Assembly (NCBI RefSeq): GCF_018638295.1
Contig: NZ_JABTTS010000020.1
Span: 61,231-125,230, forward strand
DNA length: 64,000 nucleotides
Reading direction: 5' to 3'
Source of the DNA: Streptomyces sp. CHD11
GTDB lineage: Bacteria > Actinomycetota > Actinomycetes > Streptomycetales > Streptomycetaceae
The notes beneath the pieces are model-generated. The model saw only the letters and a program-made list of their open reading frames with translations, had not been told where the DNA came from and ran no database searches. Positions within the stretch are counted from its first letter, which is position 1. Every line of letters begins with the position of its first letter. The position numbers were made by a program, and so were the translations under genes. Positions 57,158-64,000 of this stretch are shown here, one piece after another.

Positions 57158-59110
57158 GTGCGGACCCTGGCGTACGGCGAGTGGCCCTCGCCCATCGACG
57201 CGGTCACGGCCGCGGCCCACGACGGCAGCCCCGAGTTCGCGGGCTTCGTCGGTGACGAGGTGTGGTGGACCGAGCCCCGGCCCGCCGAGGGCGGCCGGCG
57301 CGCCCTGGTGCGCCGGCACACCGACGGCACGGAGGAGTCCGTGCTGCCCGCGCCGTGGAACGTGCGCACCCGGGTCACCGAGTACGGCGGCCTCCCGTGG
57401 GCCGGCGCCGCGCGGGACGGTGGCCCGGTCGTGGTGTTCGCGCACTTCACCGACCAGCGCCTCTACCGGTACGACCCGGGCGGCGAACCCCGCCCGCTCA
57501 CCCCCGTGTCGCCGGTCGGCGAGGGGCTGCGCTGGGCCGAGCCGGTGCTGCTCCCGGAGCGCGGCGAGGTCTGGTGCGTCCTGGAGGAGTTCACCGGTGA
57601 CGGGCCCAGCGACGTACGCCGCGTGCTGGCCGCCGTACCGCTGGACGGCTCGGCCGCCGACGACCGGGCGGCCGTGCGGGAACTGAGCGACGGACGCCAC
57701 CGGTTCGTCACCGGGCCGCGCCTGGCGCCCGACGGGCGGCGCGCCGCCTGGATCGGCTGGGACCATCCGCGCATGCCGTGGGACGGCACGGAGCTGCTGG
57801 TCGCCGATGTCTCCCCGGACGGCACCCTGACCGGCGCCCGTACGGTGGCCGGCGGACCCGAGGAGTCCGTCCCCCAGGTGGACTGGACCCCCGACGGACG
57901 GCTGCTGTACACCAGCGACCGCACCGGCTGGTGGAACCTCTACCGGGACGGACAGCCGCTCTGCCCGCGCGAGGAGGAGTTCGGCGGACCGCTCTGGAAA
58001 CTGGGGCACCGCTGGTTCGCCCCGCTCGACGACGGACTGATCGCGGTCGTGCGCGGACGGGGCGCCCTCGCGCTCGGCGTACTCGACCCCGAGACCGGTG
58101 ACGTCGTCGACGCCGCCGGTCCCTGGACCGAGTTCGCGCCCTCGCTCGCCGCCCACGGCGAGAGGGTCGTCGCCGTCGGGGCCGGCCCGCGCAGCGGCCA
58201 CGAGGTGGTGGAACTGGACACCCGCACCGGCCGGGCCCGGGTCGTCGGCGCCGCGCACCAGGACGCCGTGGACCCCGTGTACTACCCCGAGCCGCAGGTC
58301 CGCGTGTTCACCGGACCGGACGGCCGTGACATCCACGCCCAGGTGTACCCGCCGCACCACCCCGGCTGCACCGGCCCCGACGACCGGCTCCCGCCGTACG
58401 TGATCTGGGCGCACGGCGGCCCCACCGGCCGGGCGCCGCTCGTACTCGACCTGGAGATCGCCTACTTCACCTCGCGCGGCATCGGCGTCGCCGAGGTCGA
58501 CTACGGTGGCTCCACGGGATACGGGCGCGCGTACCGGAACCGGCTGCGCGGCCAGTGGGGCGTGGTCGACGTGGAGGACTGCGCCGCCGTCGCGCTGGCC
58601 CTCGCCGACGAGGGCACCGCCGACCGCGACCGGCTCGCCGTCCGCGGCGGCAGCGCCGGCGGCTGGACCACCGCCGCCTCGCTCACCACGACCGACGTCT
58701 ACGCCTGCGGCACCATCATCTACCCGGTGCTCGACCTCGCCGGCTGGGGTACGGGGGAGACCCACGACTTCGAGTCCCAGTACCTGGAGAGCCTGATCGG
58801 CCCGCGCGCCGAGGTTCCCGGCCGGTACAGGGAGCGTTCACCCGTCGAGCACGCCGACCGGCTCACCGTGCCCTTCCTGATGCTCCAGGGGCTCGACGAC
58901 GTGATCTGCCCGCCCGTGCAGTGCGAGCGGTTCCTGGCCCGGCTGGCCGGCCGGGGCGTGCCGCACGCGTATCTCACCTTCGAGGGCGAGAGCCACGGCT
59001 TCCGGCGGGCCGAGACGATGGTGCGTGCCCTGGAGGCGGAGATGTCCCTGTACGCCCAGGTGTTCGGGATCGAACCGCCCGGTGTCCCGGCGCTGGAGCT
59101 GGGCACATGA
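57158..59110 (+). CDS. S9 family prolyl-oligopeptidase-type peptidase
   Basis: Serine peptidase of 650 residues with an N-terminal beta-propeller (about 15-385, repeated DGxxLLYTSDR-like blades) and a C-terminal alpha/beta-hydrolase. The catalytic Ser is in VRGGSAGGWTTA, Asp in LQGLDDVICP, and His in GESHGFRR. The hydrolase start PYVIWAHGGPTG is typical of the S9C/acylaminoacyl-peptidase branch. The GTG at 57158 is preferred because GGGGGAG lies just upstream; a GTG at 57146 is possible. It is 16 bases after the M20 gene and its stop overlaps the next start (ATGA). No signal peptide, so it acts on peptides in the cytoplasm. Confidence 0.92.
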   Translation: MRTLAYGEWPSPIDAVTAAAHDGSPEFAGFVGDEVWWTEPRPAEGGRRALVRRHTDGTEESVLPAPWNVRTRVTEYGGLPWAGAARDGGPVVVFAHFTDQRLYRYDPGGEPRPLTPVSPVGEGLRWAEPVLLPERGEVWCVLEEFTGDGPSDVRRVLAAVPLDGSAADDRAAVRELSDGRHRFVTGPRLAPDGRRAAWIGWDHPRMPWDGTELLVADVSPDGTLTGARTVAGGPEESVPQVDWTPDGRLLYTSDRTGWWNLYRDGQPLCPREEEFGGPLWKLGHRWFAPLDDGLIAVVRGRGALALGVLDPETGDVVDAAGPWTEFAPSLAAHGERVVAVGAGPRSGHEVVELDTRTGRARVVGAAHQDAVDPVYYPEPQVRVFTGPDGRDIHAQVYPPHHPGCTGPDDRLPPYVIWAHGGPTGRAPLVLDLEIAYFTSRGIGVAEVDYGGSTGYGRAYRNRLRGQWGVVDVEDCAAVALALADEGTADRDRLAVRGGSAGGWTTAASLTTTDVYACGTIIYPVLDLAGWGTGETHDFESQYLESLIGPRAEVPGRYRERSPVEHADRLTVPFLMLQGLDDVICPPVQCERFLARLAGRGVPHAYLTFEGESHGFRRAETMVRALEAEMSLYAQVFGIEPPGVPALELGT

Positions 59111-60039
59111 GCCGGGTCGAAGCGCTGCGGCGGCCGCCCCGGCTCGCCGCCGGCGCCCGGGTGGCCGTCGTCGCGCCCAGCGGCCCGGTGCCCGAGGACC
59201 GGCTCCTGGCCGGCCTCGACGTACTGCGCGGCTGGGACCTCGACCCGGTGGTGGCCCTCCATGTCCTCGACCGGGACGGCCGCTTCGGCTATCTCGCGGG
59301 CAGCGACGCCGGGCGGGCCGCAGATCTGCAGTCCGCCTGGTGCGACCCGGCCGTCGACGCGGTGATCTGCGCCCGCGGCGGCTACGGCGTCCAGCGCATG
59401 GTCGACTCCCTCGACTGGGAGGCGATGCGAGCGGCCGCACCGAAGGTGTTCGTCGGATTCAGCGACATCACCGCGCTGCACGAGGCGTTCGCGGTCCGGC
59501 TCGGCCTCGTCACCCTGCACGGGCCGATGGCCGCGGGCCTCGACTTCGTGAAGAGCGTGCGGGCCCAGGAGCATCTCAGGGCCACTCTCTTCGCCCCCGA
59601 GACGGTCCGCACCGTCACCTCCGACGGCACCGCACTGGTTCCCGGGCGGGCGCGCGGCGTCACCCTGGGAGGCTGTCTCTCCCTGCTCGCCTCCGACCTC
59701 GGCACCCCGCACGCCAGAGCCTCGGCGCGCGGCGGACTGCTGTGCCTGGAGGACGTGGGGGAGGAAACCTACCGCCTCGACCGCTACCTCACCCAGCTGT
59801 CGCGGGCCGGCTGGCTGGACGGGGTGAACGGCCTGCTGCTGGGCTCCTGGGCGCAGTGCGAGCCGTACGACGGGGTACGGAGGCTGCTCGCCGAGCGGCT
59901 CGGCGGCCTCGGCGTGCCGGTGGCCGAACAGTTCGGGTTCGGCCACTGCGACGACGCGCTCACCGTGCCCTTCGGCGTCGCGGCGGAACTGGACGCCGAC
60001 GCGGGCACACTGACGCTGGACGAACCGGCGCTGAGCTGA
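59107..60039 (+). CDS. LD-carboxypeptidase (peptidase family S66)
   Basis: Serine peptidase of 310 residues, LdcA/MccF family. The nucleophile Ser119 is in FVGFSDITALH, and the CARGGYGVQRMVD loop precedes it. The catalytic Glu is in LLCLEDVGEE and the His in GFGHCDDA. LdcA enzymes cleave the L-Lys/DAP-D-Ala bond in recycled murein tetrapeptides; MccF enzymes detoxify microcin C-like peptides. The ATG overlaps the S9 stop. No signal peptide is seen. Together with the DppA-like enzyme it points to cytoplasmic breakdown of D-amino-acid-containing peptides. Confidence 0.92.
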   Translation: MSRVEALRRPPRLAAGARVAVVAPSGPVPEDRLLAGLDVLRGWDLDPVVALHVLDRDGRFGYLAGSDAGRAADLQSAWCDPAVDAVICARGGYGVQRMVDSLDWEAMRAAAPKVFVGFSDITALHEAFAVRLGLVTLHGPMAAGLDFVKSVRAQEHLRATLFAPETVRTVTSDGTALVPGRARGVTLGGCLSLLASDLGTPHARASARGGLLCLEDVGEETYRLDRYLTQLSRAGWLDGVNGLLLGSWAQCEPYDGVRRLLAERLGGLGVPVAEQFGFGHCDDALTVPFGVAAELDADAGTLTLDEPALS

Positions 60040-60111
60040 ACCACCGCCGGGCCGCGGCGGGCGGCTTCCGGCGCCGCGCGCGGGTCCGGCGGGGCGTCGT
60101 AGGGTGACAGG

Positions 60112-60666
60112 GTGCCGCACACCGCTTCCCGCTACCTCGCCGAGGGCGCCCGCGTGGGGCTGCGTCACTTCACCCACGCGGACGGCGCCGAGTTCACCGC
60201 CCGCGCCCGGGAGAGCAAGGACCTGCACCATCCCTGGCTGTTCCCGCCGGACAGCGCGGCCGCGTACGCCGCGTACGCCGGGCGGCTGATCGAGGACCGC
60301 ACCAAGGCGGGATTCCTGGTCTGCGAGAAGGAGGCGGACGGGGCGCTCGCCGGCTTCATCAACATCAACAACATCGCCCAGGGCGGCTTCCTCTGCGGCG
60401 CGCTCGGCTACGGCGCCTTCGCGCACGCGGCGGGCCGCGGACTGATGCGCGAGGGGCTGGACCTCGTCGTGCGGTACGCCTTCGGTCCCATGCGCCTGCA
60501 CCGGCTGGAGATCAATGTGCAGCCCGGCAACGCGGCCTCGATCGCCCTGGCCCGCGCCTGCGGATTCCGTCTGGAGGGCTTCTCCCCGAAGATGCTCTTC
60601 ATCGACGGCGCCTGGCGCGACCACGAGCGCTGGGCGATCACCAGCGAGATGACGGCACGTCATTGA
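60112..60666 (+). CDS. GNAT N-acetyltransferase, RimJ-like
   Basis: Acetyltransferase of 184 residues. The start VGLRHFTHADGAEFTARARES is the usual first strand and helix, INNIAQGGFLCGALGYGAF is the central sheet, and GRGLMREGLDLVVRYAFG plus LHRLEINVQPGNAASIALARACGF form the acetyl-CoA site typical of RimJ/RimL relatives. The GTG at 60112 gives the expected N-terminus. Target protein or small molecule unknown. Not obviously part of the peptidase operon, being 72 bases further. Confidence 0.88.
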   Translation: MPHTASRYLAEGARVGLRHFTHADGAEFTARARESKDLHHPWLFPPDSAAAYAAYAGRLIEDRTKAGFLVCEKEADGALAGFININNIAQGGFLCGALGYGAFAHAAGRGLMREGLDLVVRYAFGPMRLHRLEINVQPGNAASIALARACGFRLEGFSPKMLFIDGAWRDHERWAITSEMTARH

Positions 60667-60699
60667 GGGACGGACTCCCCGTACGTGGGGATGACCGGC

Positions 60700-61043
<344 letters not shown>

Positions 61044-61083
61044 CCCGTAGCGACCCTGTTCAGGCGGACGCCGGGCGGCTTCC

Positions 61084-63093
61084 ATGGTGATCGTGACGAC
61101 GATCCGACATGAGGTACTGACGCTGCCCGCCGCATCCCTGGGCGCCGACAACCCGCTGCCCCCGCTGCGCCCCCTCGACGAGATGCACCGCATCGACGAC
61201 CGGGACAAGGCCGGTCTGCCGCGCGACATGGTCCGGCAGATCGGCCACGCACCCCTGCACAGCCTGCTGCCCGTCCCCGTCCGCGACGGCTACGAACGCA
61301 GCCGCGAACCCCGCCCCGTCGACGCCCTCGTGATCGAGAACGACCGACTGCGCGCCACCGTGCTGCCCGCCCTCGGCGGCCGGATCTCCTCCCTCGTGCA
61401 CAAGCCCGCCGGCCGCGAACTCCTCTACCGCAACCCGGTGTTCCAGCCCGCCAACTTCGCCCTCAACGGCGCCTGGTTCTCCGGCGGCATCGAATGGAAC
61501 ATCGGCGCCACCGGCCACACCACCCTGTCCTGCTCACCCGTGCACGCCGCCCGCGTTCCCGCCCCCGACGGCGGGGAGATGCTGCGCCTGTGGGAGTGGG
61601 AACGGCTGCGCGACCTGCCCTTCCAGGTGGATCTGTGGCTGCCGGACGGCTCCGACTTCCTCTACGTCGGCGTCCGGATCCGCAACCCGCACGAGAAGCC
61701 CGTGCCGACCTACTGGTGGTCCAACATCGCCGTGCCCGAGGAGTGCCGCGTCCTCGCTCCCGCCGAGGAGGCCTACCTCCCCCACTGCCTGAAGGGCGTG
61801 GGAGGTGCCCCCATCGGCTACGAGCAGCGGCTGCGCAGGGTGCCCGTCCCGGAGTACGACGGCGTGGACCGCACCTACCCGCCCCGCAGCACCTACCCGG
61901 CCGACTACTTCTACGAGGTCCCCGAGGACCGCAGGCGCTGGATCGCCGCACTCGACACCGGCGGCCGGGGCCTGGTGCAGACCTCCACCGACGTCCTGCG
62001 CGGCCGCAAGCTGTTCGTCTGGGGCCGCGGCCCGGGCGGGCGGAGCTGGCAGCAGTGGCTCACCGAGCCCGGCACCGGCGGCTACTGCGAGATCCAGGCC
62101 GGACTCGCCCGAACCCAGCTGGAACACGTCGCACTGGACGCGGAGAGCGAGGTGTCCTGGCTGGAGGCGTACGGGCCGTTCGAGACGCCGCCGGAAGGGG
62201 AGTGGAGCGGCGTGCTGGCCGAGGCGGAGACCCGGCTCGAGACGGTCCTGCCGCGTGCCGGGGTCGACGCCGCCTACGAGGCCTGGCAGCCGTACGCCGG
62301 CACGGAGCCCGGCGAGCGGCTCGCGACCGGGTCCGGCTGGGGCGCGCTGGAAGTGCTGCGGGCCGGCTGGAAGTTGCCCGGCACCCCCTTCGACGAGACC
62401 ACCCTGACCGAGGAGCAGGAGCCCTGGCTGCACCTGCTGCGCGCCGGGTCCTTCCCGGATCCGGCCGCCGGCCGGCCGCCCGGCGGGACGCTCGTCGCGC
62501 GGCACTGGCGGGACATGCTGGAGACCGCGCCCGCGACGCCGCTCACCGAGTACCACCTGGGCGTCGCCCAGTGGCACGCCGGGGACCGGGCGCAGGCGGA
62601 GCGCAGCTGGGAGCGGGGGCTGCGGCACGCGTCGTCCGGGTGGCCGGCGCTGCGCTGCCTCGCCGTCGCCGACCAGGAGGCCCGCAACCCCGAAAGGGCC
62701 GCCGACCGCTACGCGGAGGCCTTCGACGACCTGTGCCGGGCGGCCGGTGACACGGCGGGTGAGTGGACGCCCGTCACCGCCGCGCTCGGCCGGGAAGCGG
62801 TGGAGGCCCTGCTCGCCGTGGGCCGTACGGCGGACGCGCGCTCCGTGTGGCGGCGGCTGGACCCCGGGACCCGGGCCCGCGGGCGGTTCCGGCTGGCCGA
62901 GACGGCGCTGCTTCTCGCCGAGGGGCGGCGTGAGGAGGCCCGCGCCGTGTTCGACGCGGGCTTCGAGGTCGCCGACCTGCGGGAGGGCGACGAGGTCATC
63001 GGGCGGCTGTGGAGCACCCTCACCGGCGAAGCCCCCGCAGGCCCCGAACCGCTGCCGGAGCGCTACGACTTCCGGATGCGGCCCACACCCTGA
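61084..63093 (+). CDS. DUF5107 protein with C-terminal TPR-like region
   Basis: Protein of 669 residues. The N-terminal two thirds (about 60-390) match the DUF5107 domain, a beta-sandwich related to carbohydrate-processing mutarotase-like folds: VIENDRLRATVLPALGGRISSL, NGAWFSGGIEWNIGATGH, PTYWWSNIAVPE and the Glu-rich WLEAYGPF. The rest is alpha-helical, with tetratricopeptide-like pairs (YHLGVAQWHAGDRAQAERSWERG, RYAEAFDDL, RFRLAETALLLAEGRREEA). Relatives occur in sugar-use loci, but function is unproven. The ATG at 61084 or the GTG at 61093 may be the start. Confidence 0.88.
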   Translation: MVIVTTIRHEVLTLPAASLGADNPLPPLRPLDEMHRIDDRDKAGLPRDMVRQIGHAPLHSLLPVPVRDGYERSREPRPVDALVIENDRLRATVLPALGGRISSLVHKPAGRELLYRNPVFQPANFALNGAWFSGGIEWNIGATGHTTLSCSPVHAARVPAPDGGEMLRLWEWERLRDLPFQVDLWLPDGSDFLYVGVRIRNPHEKPVPTYWWSNIAVPEECRVLAPAEEAYLPHCLKGVGGAPIGYEQRLRRVPVPEYDGVDRTYPPRSTYPADYFYEVPEDRRRWIAALDTGGRGLVQTSTDVLRGRKLFVWGRGPGGRSWQQWLTEPGTGGYCEIQAGLARTQLEHVALDAESEVSWLEAYGPFETPPEGEWSGVLAEAETRLETVLPRAGVDAAYEAWQPYAGTEPGERLATGSGWGALEVLRAGWKLPGTPFDETTLTEEQEPWLHLLRAGSFPDPAAGRPPGGTLVARHWRDMLETAPATPLTEYHLGVAQWHAGDRAQAERSWERGLRHASSGWPALRCLAVADQEARNPERAADRYAEAFDDLCRAAGDTAGEWTPVTAALGREAVEALLAVGRTADARSVWRRLDPGTRARGRFRLAETALLLAEGRREEARAVFDAGFEVADLREGDEVIGRLWSTLTGEAPAGPEPLPERYDFRMRPTP

Positions 63094-63103
63094 GCGGCTG
63101 GCG

Positions 63104-63451
63104 TCAGGCGCGGCGGTCCGCGTACTCGTAGACCGCCCCGTCCGGGTGCCGTGCGATGAGATTGCGGCCCACCGGCGTGGGGACCGGGCCCGCGATGATG
63201 TCCGCACCCATCTCCGCCAGTACCTGGCGGGCCTCGTCGACGTCCTGCACGGCGATGGTCGCCGCGACCTTGCGCAGCACGTCCAGCTCCGCCGCCGGCC
63301 CGCTCATCAGCAGGAAGCAGCCCACGGCGGCGACTTGGACGCCCGCCCGCTCGAAGCGGAGGGCCTTGCCGCCGGCCAGCCGCTCGTAGAAGGGGATGGC
63401 GGTCTCGATGTCGTCGACGCAGACGCGCAGTGTGGCACCCAGAATCTCCAT
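63104..63451 (-). CDS. VOC-family (glyoxalase-like) protein
   Basis: Small protein of 115 residues with one vicinal-oxygen-chelate unit: MEILGATLRVCVDDIETAIPFYERLAGG as the first beta-alpha-beta, then FLLMSGPAAELDVLRKVAATIAVQDVDEARQVLAEMG and a C-terminal VGRNLIARHPDGAVYEYAD. The Glu near the end is a typical metal ligand. Two units form an active site, so it probably dimerises. Substrate unknown. It is convergent with the DUF5107 gene (10 bases between stops), leaving no room for a terminator. Confidence 0.87.
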   Translation of the reverse strand: MEILGATLRVCVDDIETAIPFYERLAGGKALRFERAGVQVAAVGCFLLMSGPAAELDVLRKVAATIAVQDVDEARQVLAEMGADIIAGPVPTPVGRNLIARHPDGAVYEYADRRA

Positions 63452-63571
63452 GGGGTCGAGCCTAGTTGGGGCGACCGGGACCCGGAGTCCGCCCCGGACG
63501 ATCTCCACACCGGTCTTCACACCCCGCACGGCGGGGAGTTACGACCACCCGGCCACGGGTACCCGTCGGCC

Positions 63572-63985
63572 ATGCAGCGTTTGGAGCACTTGGAGCATCT
63601 GGACAAGCACCTGGTCGACGAACTGGCCCAGGTGGCCCGCGAGACTGTACGGGAGGAACTGCGCGACCAGGCGCGGGGCCGGCGCCGCAAGGCCGCCCTG
63701 TACGCCGGGTCCGGCGCGGCAGCCCTGTACGCGGGCGCGGCCGTCGCCCTGGCCGTCGGGCTCGCCCTCGCCCTGGTCCTGCCGGGCTGGGCCGCCGCGC
63801 TCATCACGGCCGCGCTCCTGGGCGCCCTGGCCTACGCCCTGCGCAGCGCGGCCCGGCCCACGGCCCCCCGGCAGGTTCCCGGGCAGGCCGGCGCGCCCGA
63901 CGGCAGGGGCGACGGGCGGGGCGCCCCTCCGGGCCTTGCGCGGTCCCGCCCACCCCTCACCAGGAGTGGCAACCCTCAACCGTAA
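63572..63985 (+). CDS. holin-like / actinobacterial holin-X family membrane protein
   Basis: Protein of 137 residues. An N-terminal charged amphipathic helix (LEHLEHLDKHLVDELAQVA) precedes two adjacent membrane helices (about 41-65 and 70-92), the second ending in an Arg-rich turn. The C-terminal 45 residues are Pro/Gly/Arg-rich and disordered. This matches the small two-helix proteins annotated as phage holin family in actinomycete chromosomes; no phage genes are nearby, so a lysis role is doubtful. The ATG at 63572 lacks a strong ribosome site. Confidence 0.75.
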   Translation: MQRLEHLEHLDKHLVDELAQVARETVREELRDQARGRRRKAALYAGSGAAALYAGAAVALAVGLALALVLPGWAAALITAALLGALAYALRSAARPTAPRQVPGQAGAPDGRGDGRGAPPGLARSRPPLTRSGNPQP

Positions 63986-64000
63986 ATACTTAAGGGGTAG

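Noticed and set aside
63572..63985. Holin-like gene as evidence for a prophage
   Set aside because: No integrase, capsid, tail or lysin genes occur in the window; such small membrane proteins are common chromosomal genes in actinomycetes.

Overview
The window is chromosomal DNA from a Streptomyces or very close actinomycete. GC is very high in the third codon position, GTG and TTG starts are common, and ATGA/GTGA start-stop overlaps occur. It carries a SpoIIE-type phosphatase with an anti-sigma-like ATPase domain. It also carries the ccr-ecm-mcl-mch-mcd gene order next to psd-pssA, which I know from S. coelicolor (around SCO6467-SCO6473, from memory). No tRNA, rRNA, insertion sequence, integrase, CRISPR array or obvious secondary-metabolite cluster was seen.

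Layout. 1-7.2 kb: nanE, a 5'-truncated quinone oxidoreductase remnant, an atypical LuxR-type response regulator, and a minus-strand MMPL exporter / OmpR-type regulator / sensor kinase operon preceded by a likely operator. 8.1-13.9 kb: a plus-strand hydroxy-acid operon (tartrate-type dehydrogenase, transporter, D-2-hydroxyacid dehydrogenase, AtuA-like DUF1446 protein, DUF4387 protein) closed by a strong hairpin. 14-20 kb: gamma-glutamyltransferase-like protein, inositol-phosphatase-family enzyme, FAD oxidoreductase, a wrecked macro-domain gene, and a band-7/NfeD pair. 20.5-24.5 kb: a large Tat-exported GH2 enzyme with an inserted LamG domain. 24.5-30 kb: DUF72 protein, Ada-AlkA fusion and Ogt (alkylation repair), facing Sir2, NUDIX and ADP-ribosylglycohydrolase genes (ADP-ribose chemistry). 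30-33 kb: glycerate kinase, then pssA and psd (phosphatidylethanolamine synthesis).

33.2-42.5 kb holds the ethylmalonyl-CoA pathway for acetyl-CoA assimilation: Ccr, Ecm, Mcl, Mch and Mcd in one minus-strand operon. A TetR regulator and a double-length 3-hydroxybutyryl-CoA dehydrogenase lie upstream. The dehydrogenase would produce 3-hydroxybutyryl-CoA, the precursor of Ccr's crotonyl-CoA substrate. 42.8-48.5 kb: HEAT-repeat protein, an amber-interrupted GNAT pseudogene, a DUF805 membrane protein, a secreted tripeptidyl-aminopeptidase-type hydrolase, a radical SAM protein and an SRPBCC protein. 48.6-54.6 kb: an MFS exporter fused to three carboxypeptidase-regulatory-like repeats, a PAS-GAF-PP2C-ATPase protein and a methyltransferase. 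55-60 kb: a four-peptidase operon (DppA-like, M20, S9, S66). 60.1-64 kb: GNAT, a decayed arginase with a hexanucleotide expansion, a DUF5107/TPR protein, a VOC protein and a holin-like membrane protein.

Main points of interest: the DUF1446/DUF4387 operon; the fused dehydrogenase whose first half has lost two catalytic residues while the second keeps all four; the transporter fused to prealbumin-like repeats; the peptidase operon; the Sir2-NUDIX-ARH group; and four decaying genes. All calls come from reading the sequence and recalled family motifs; no database search was run.
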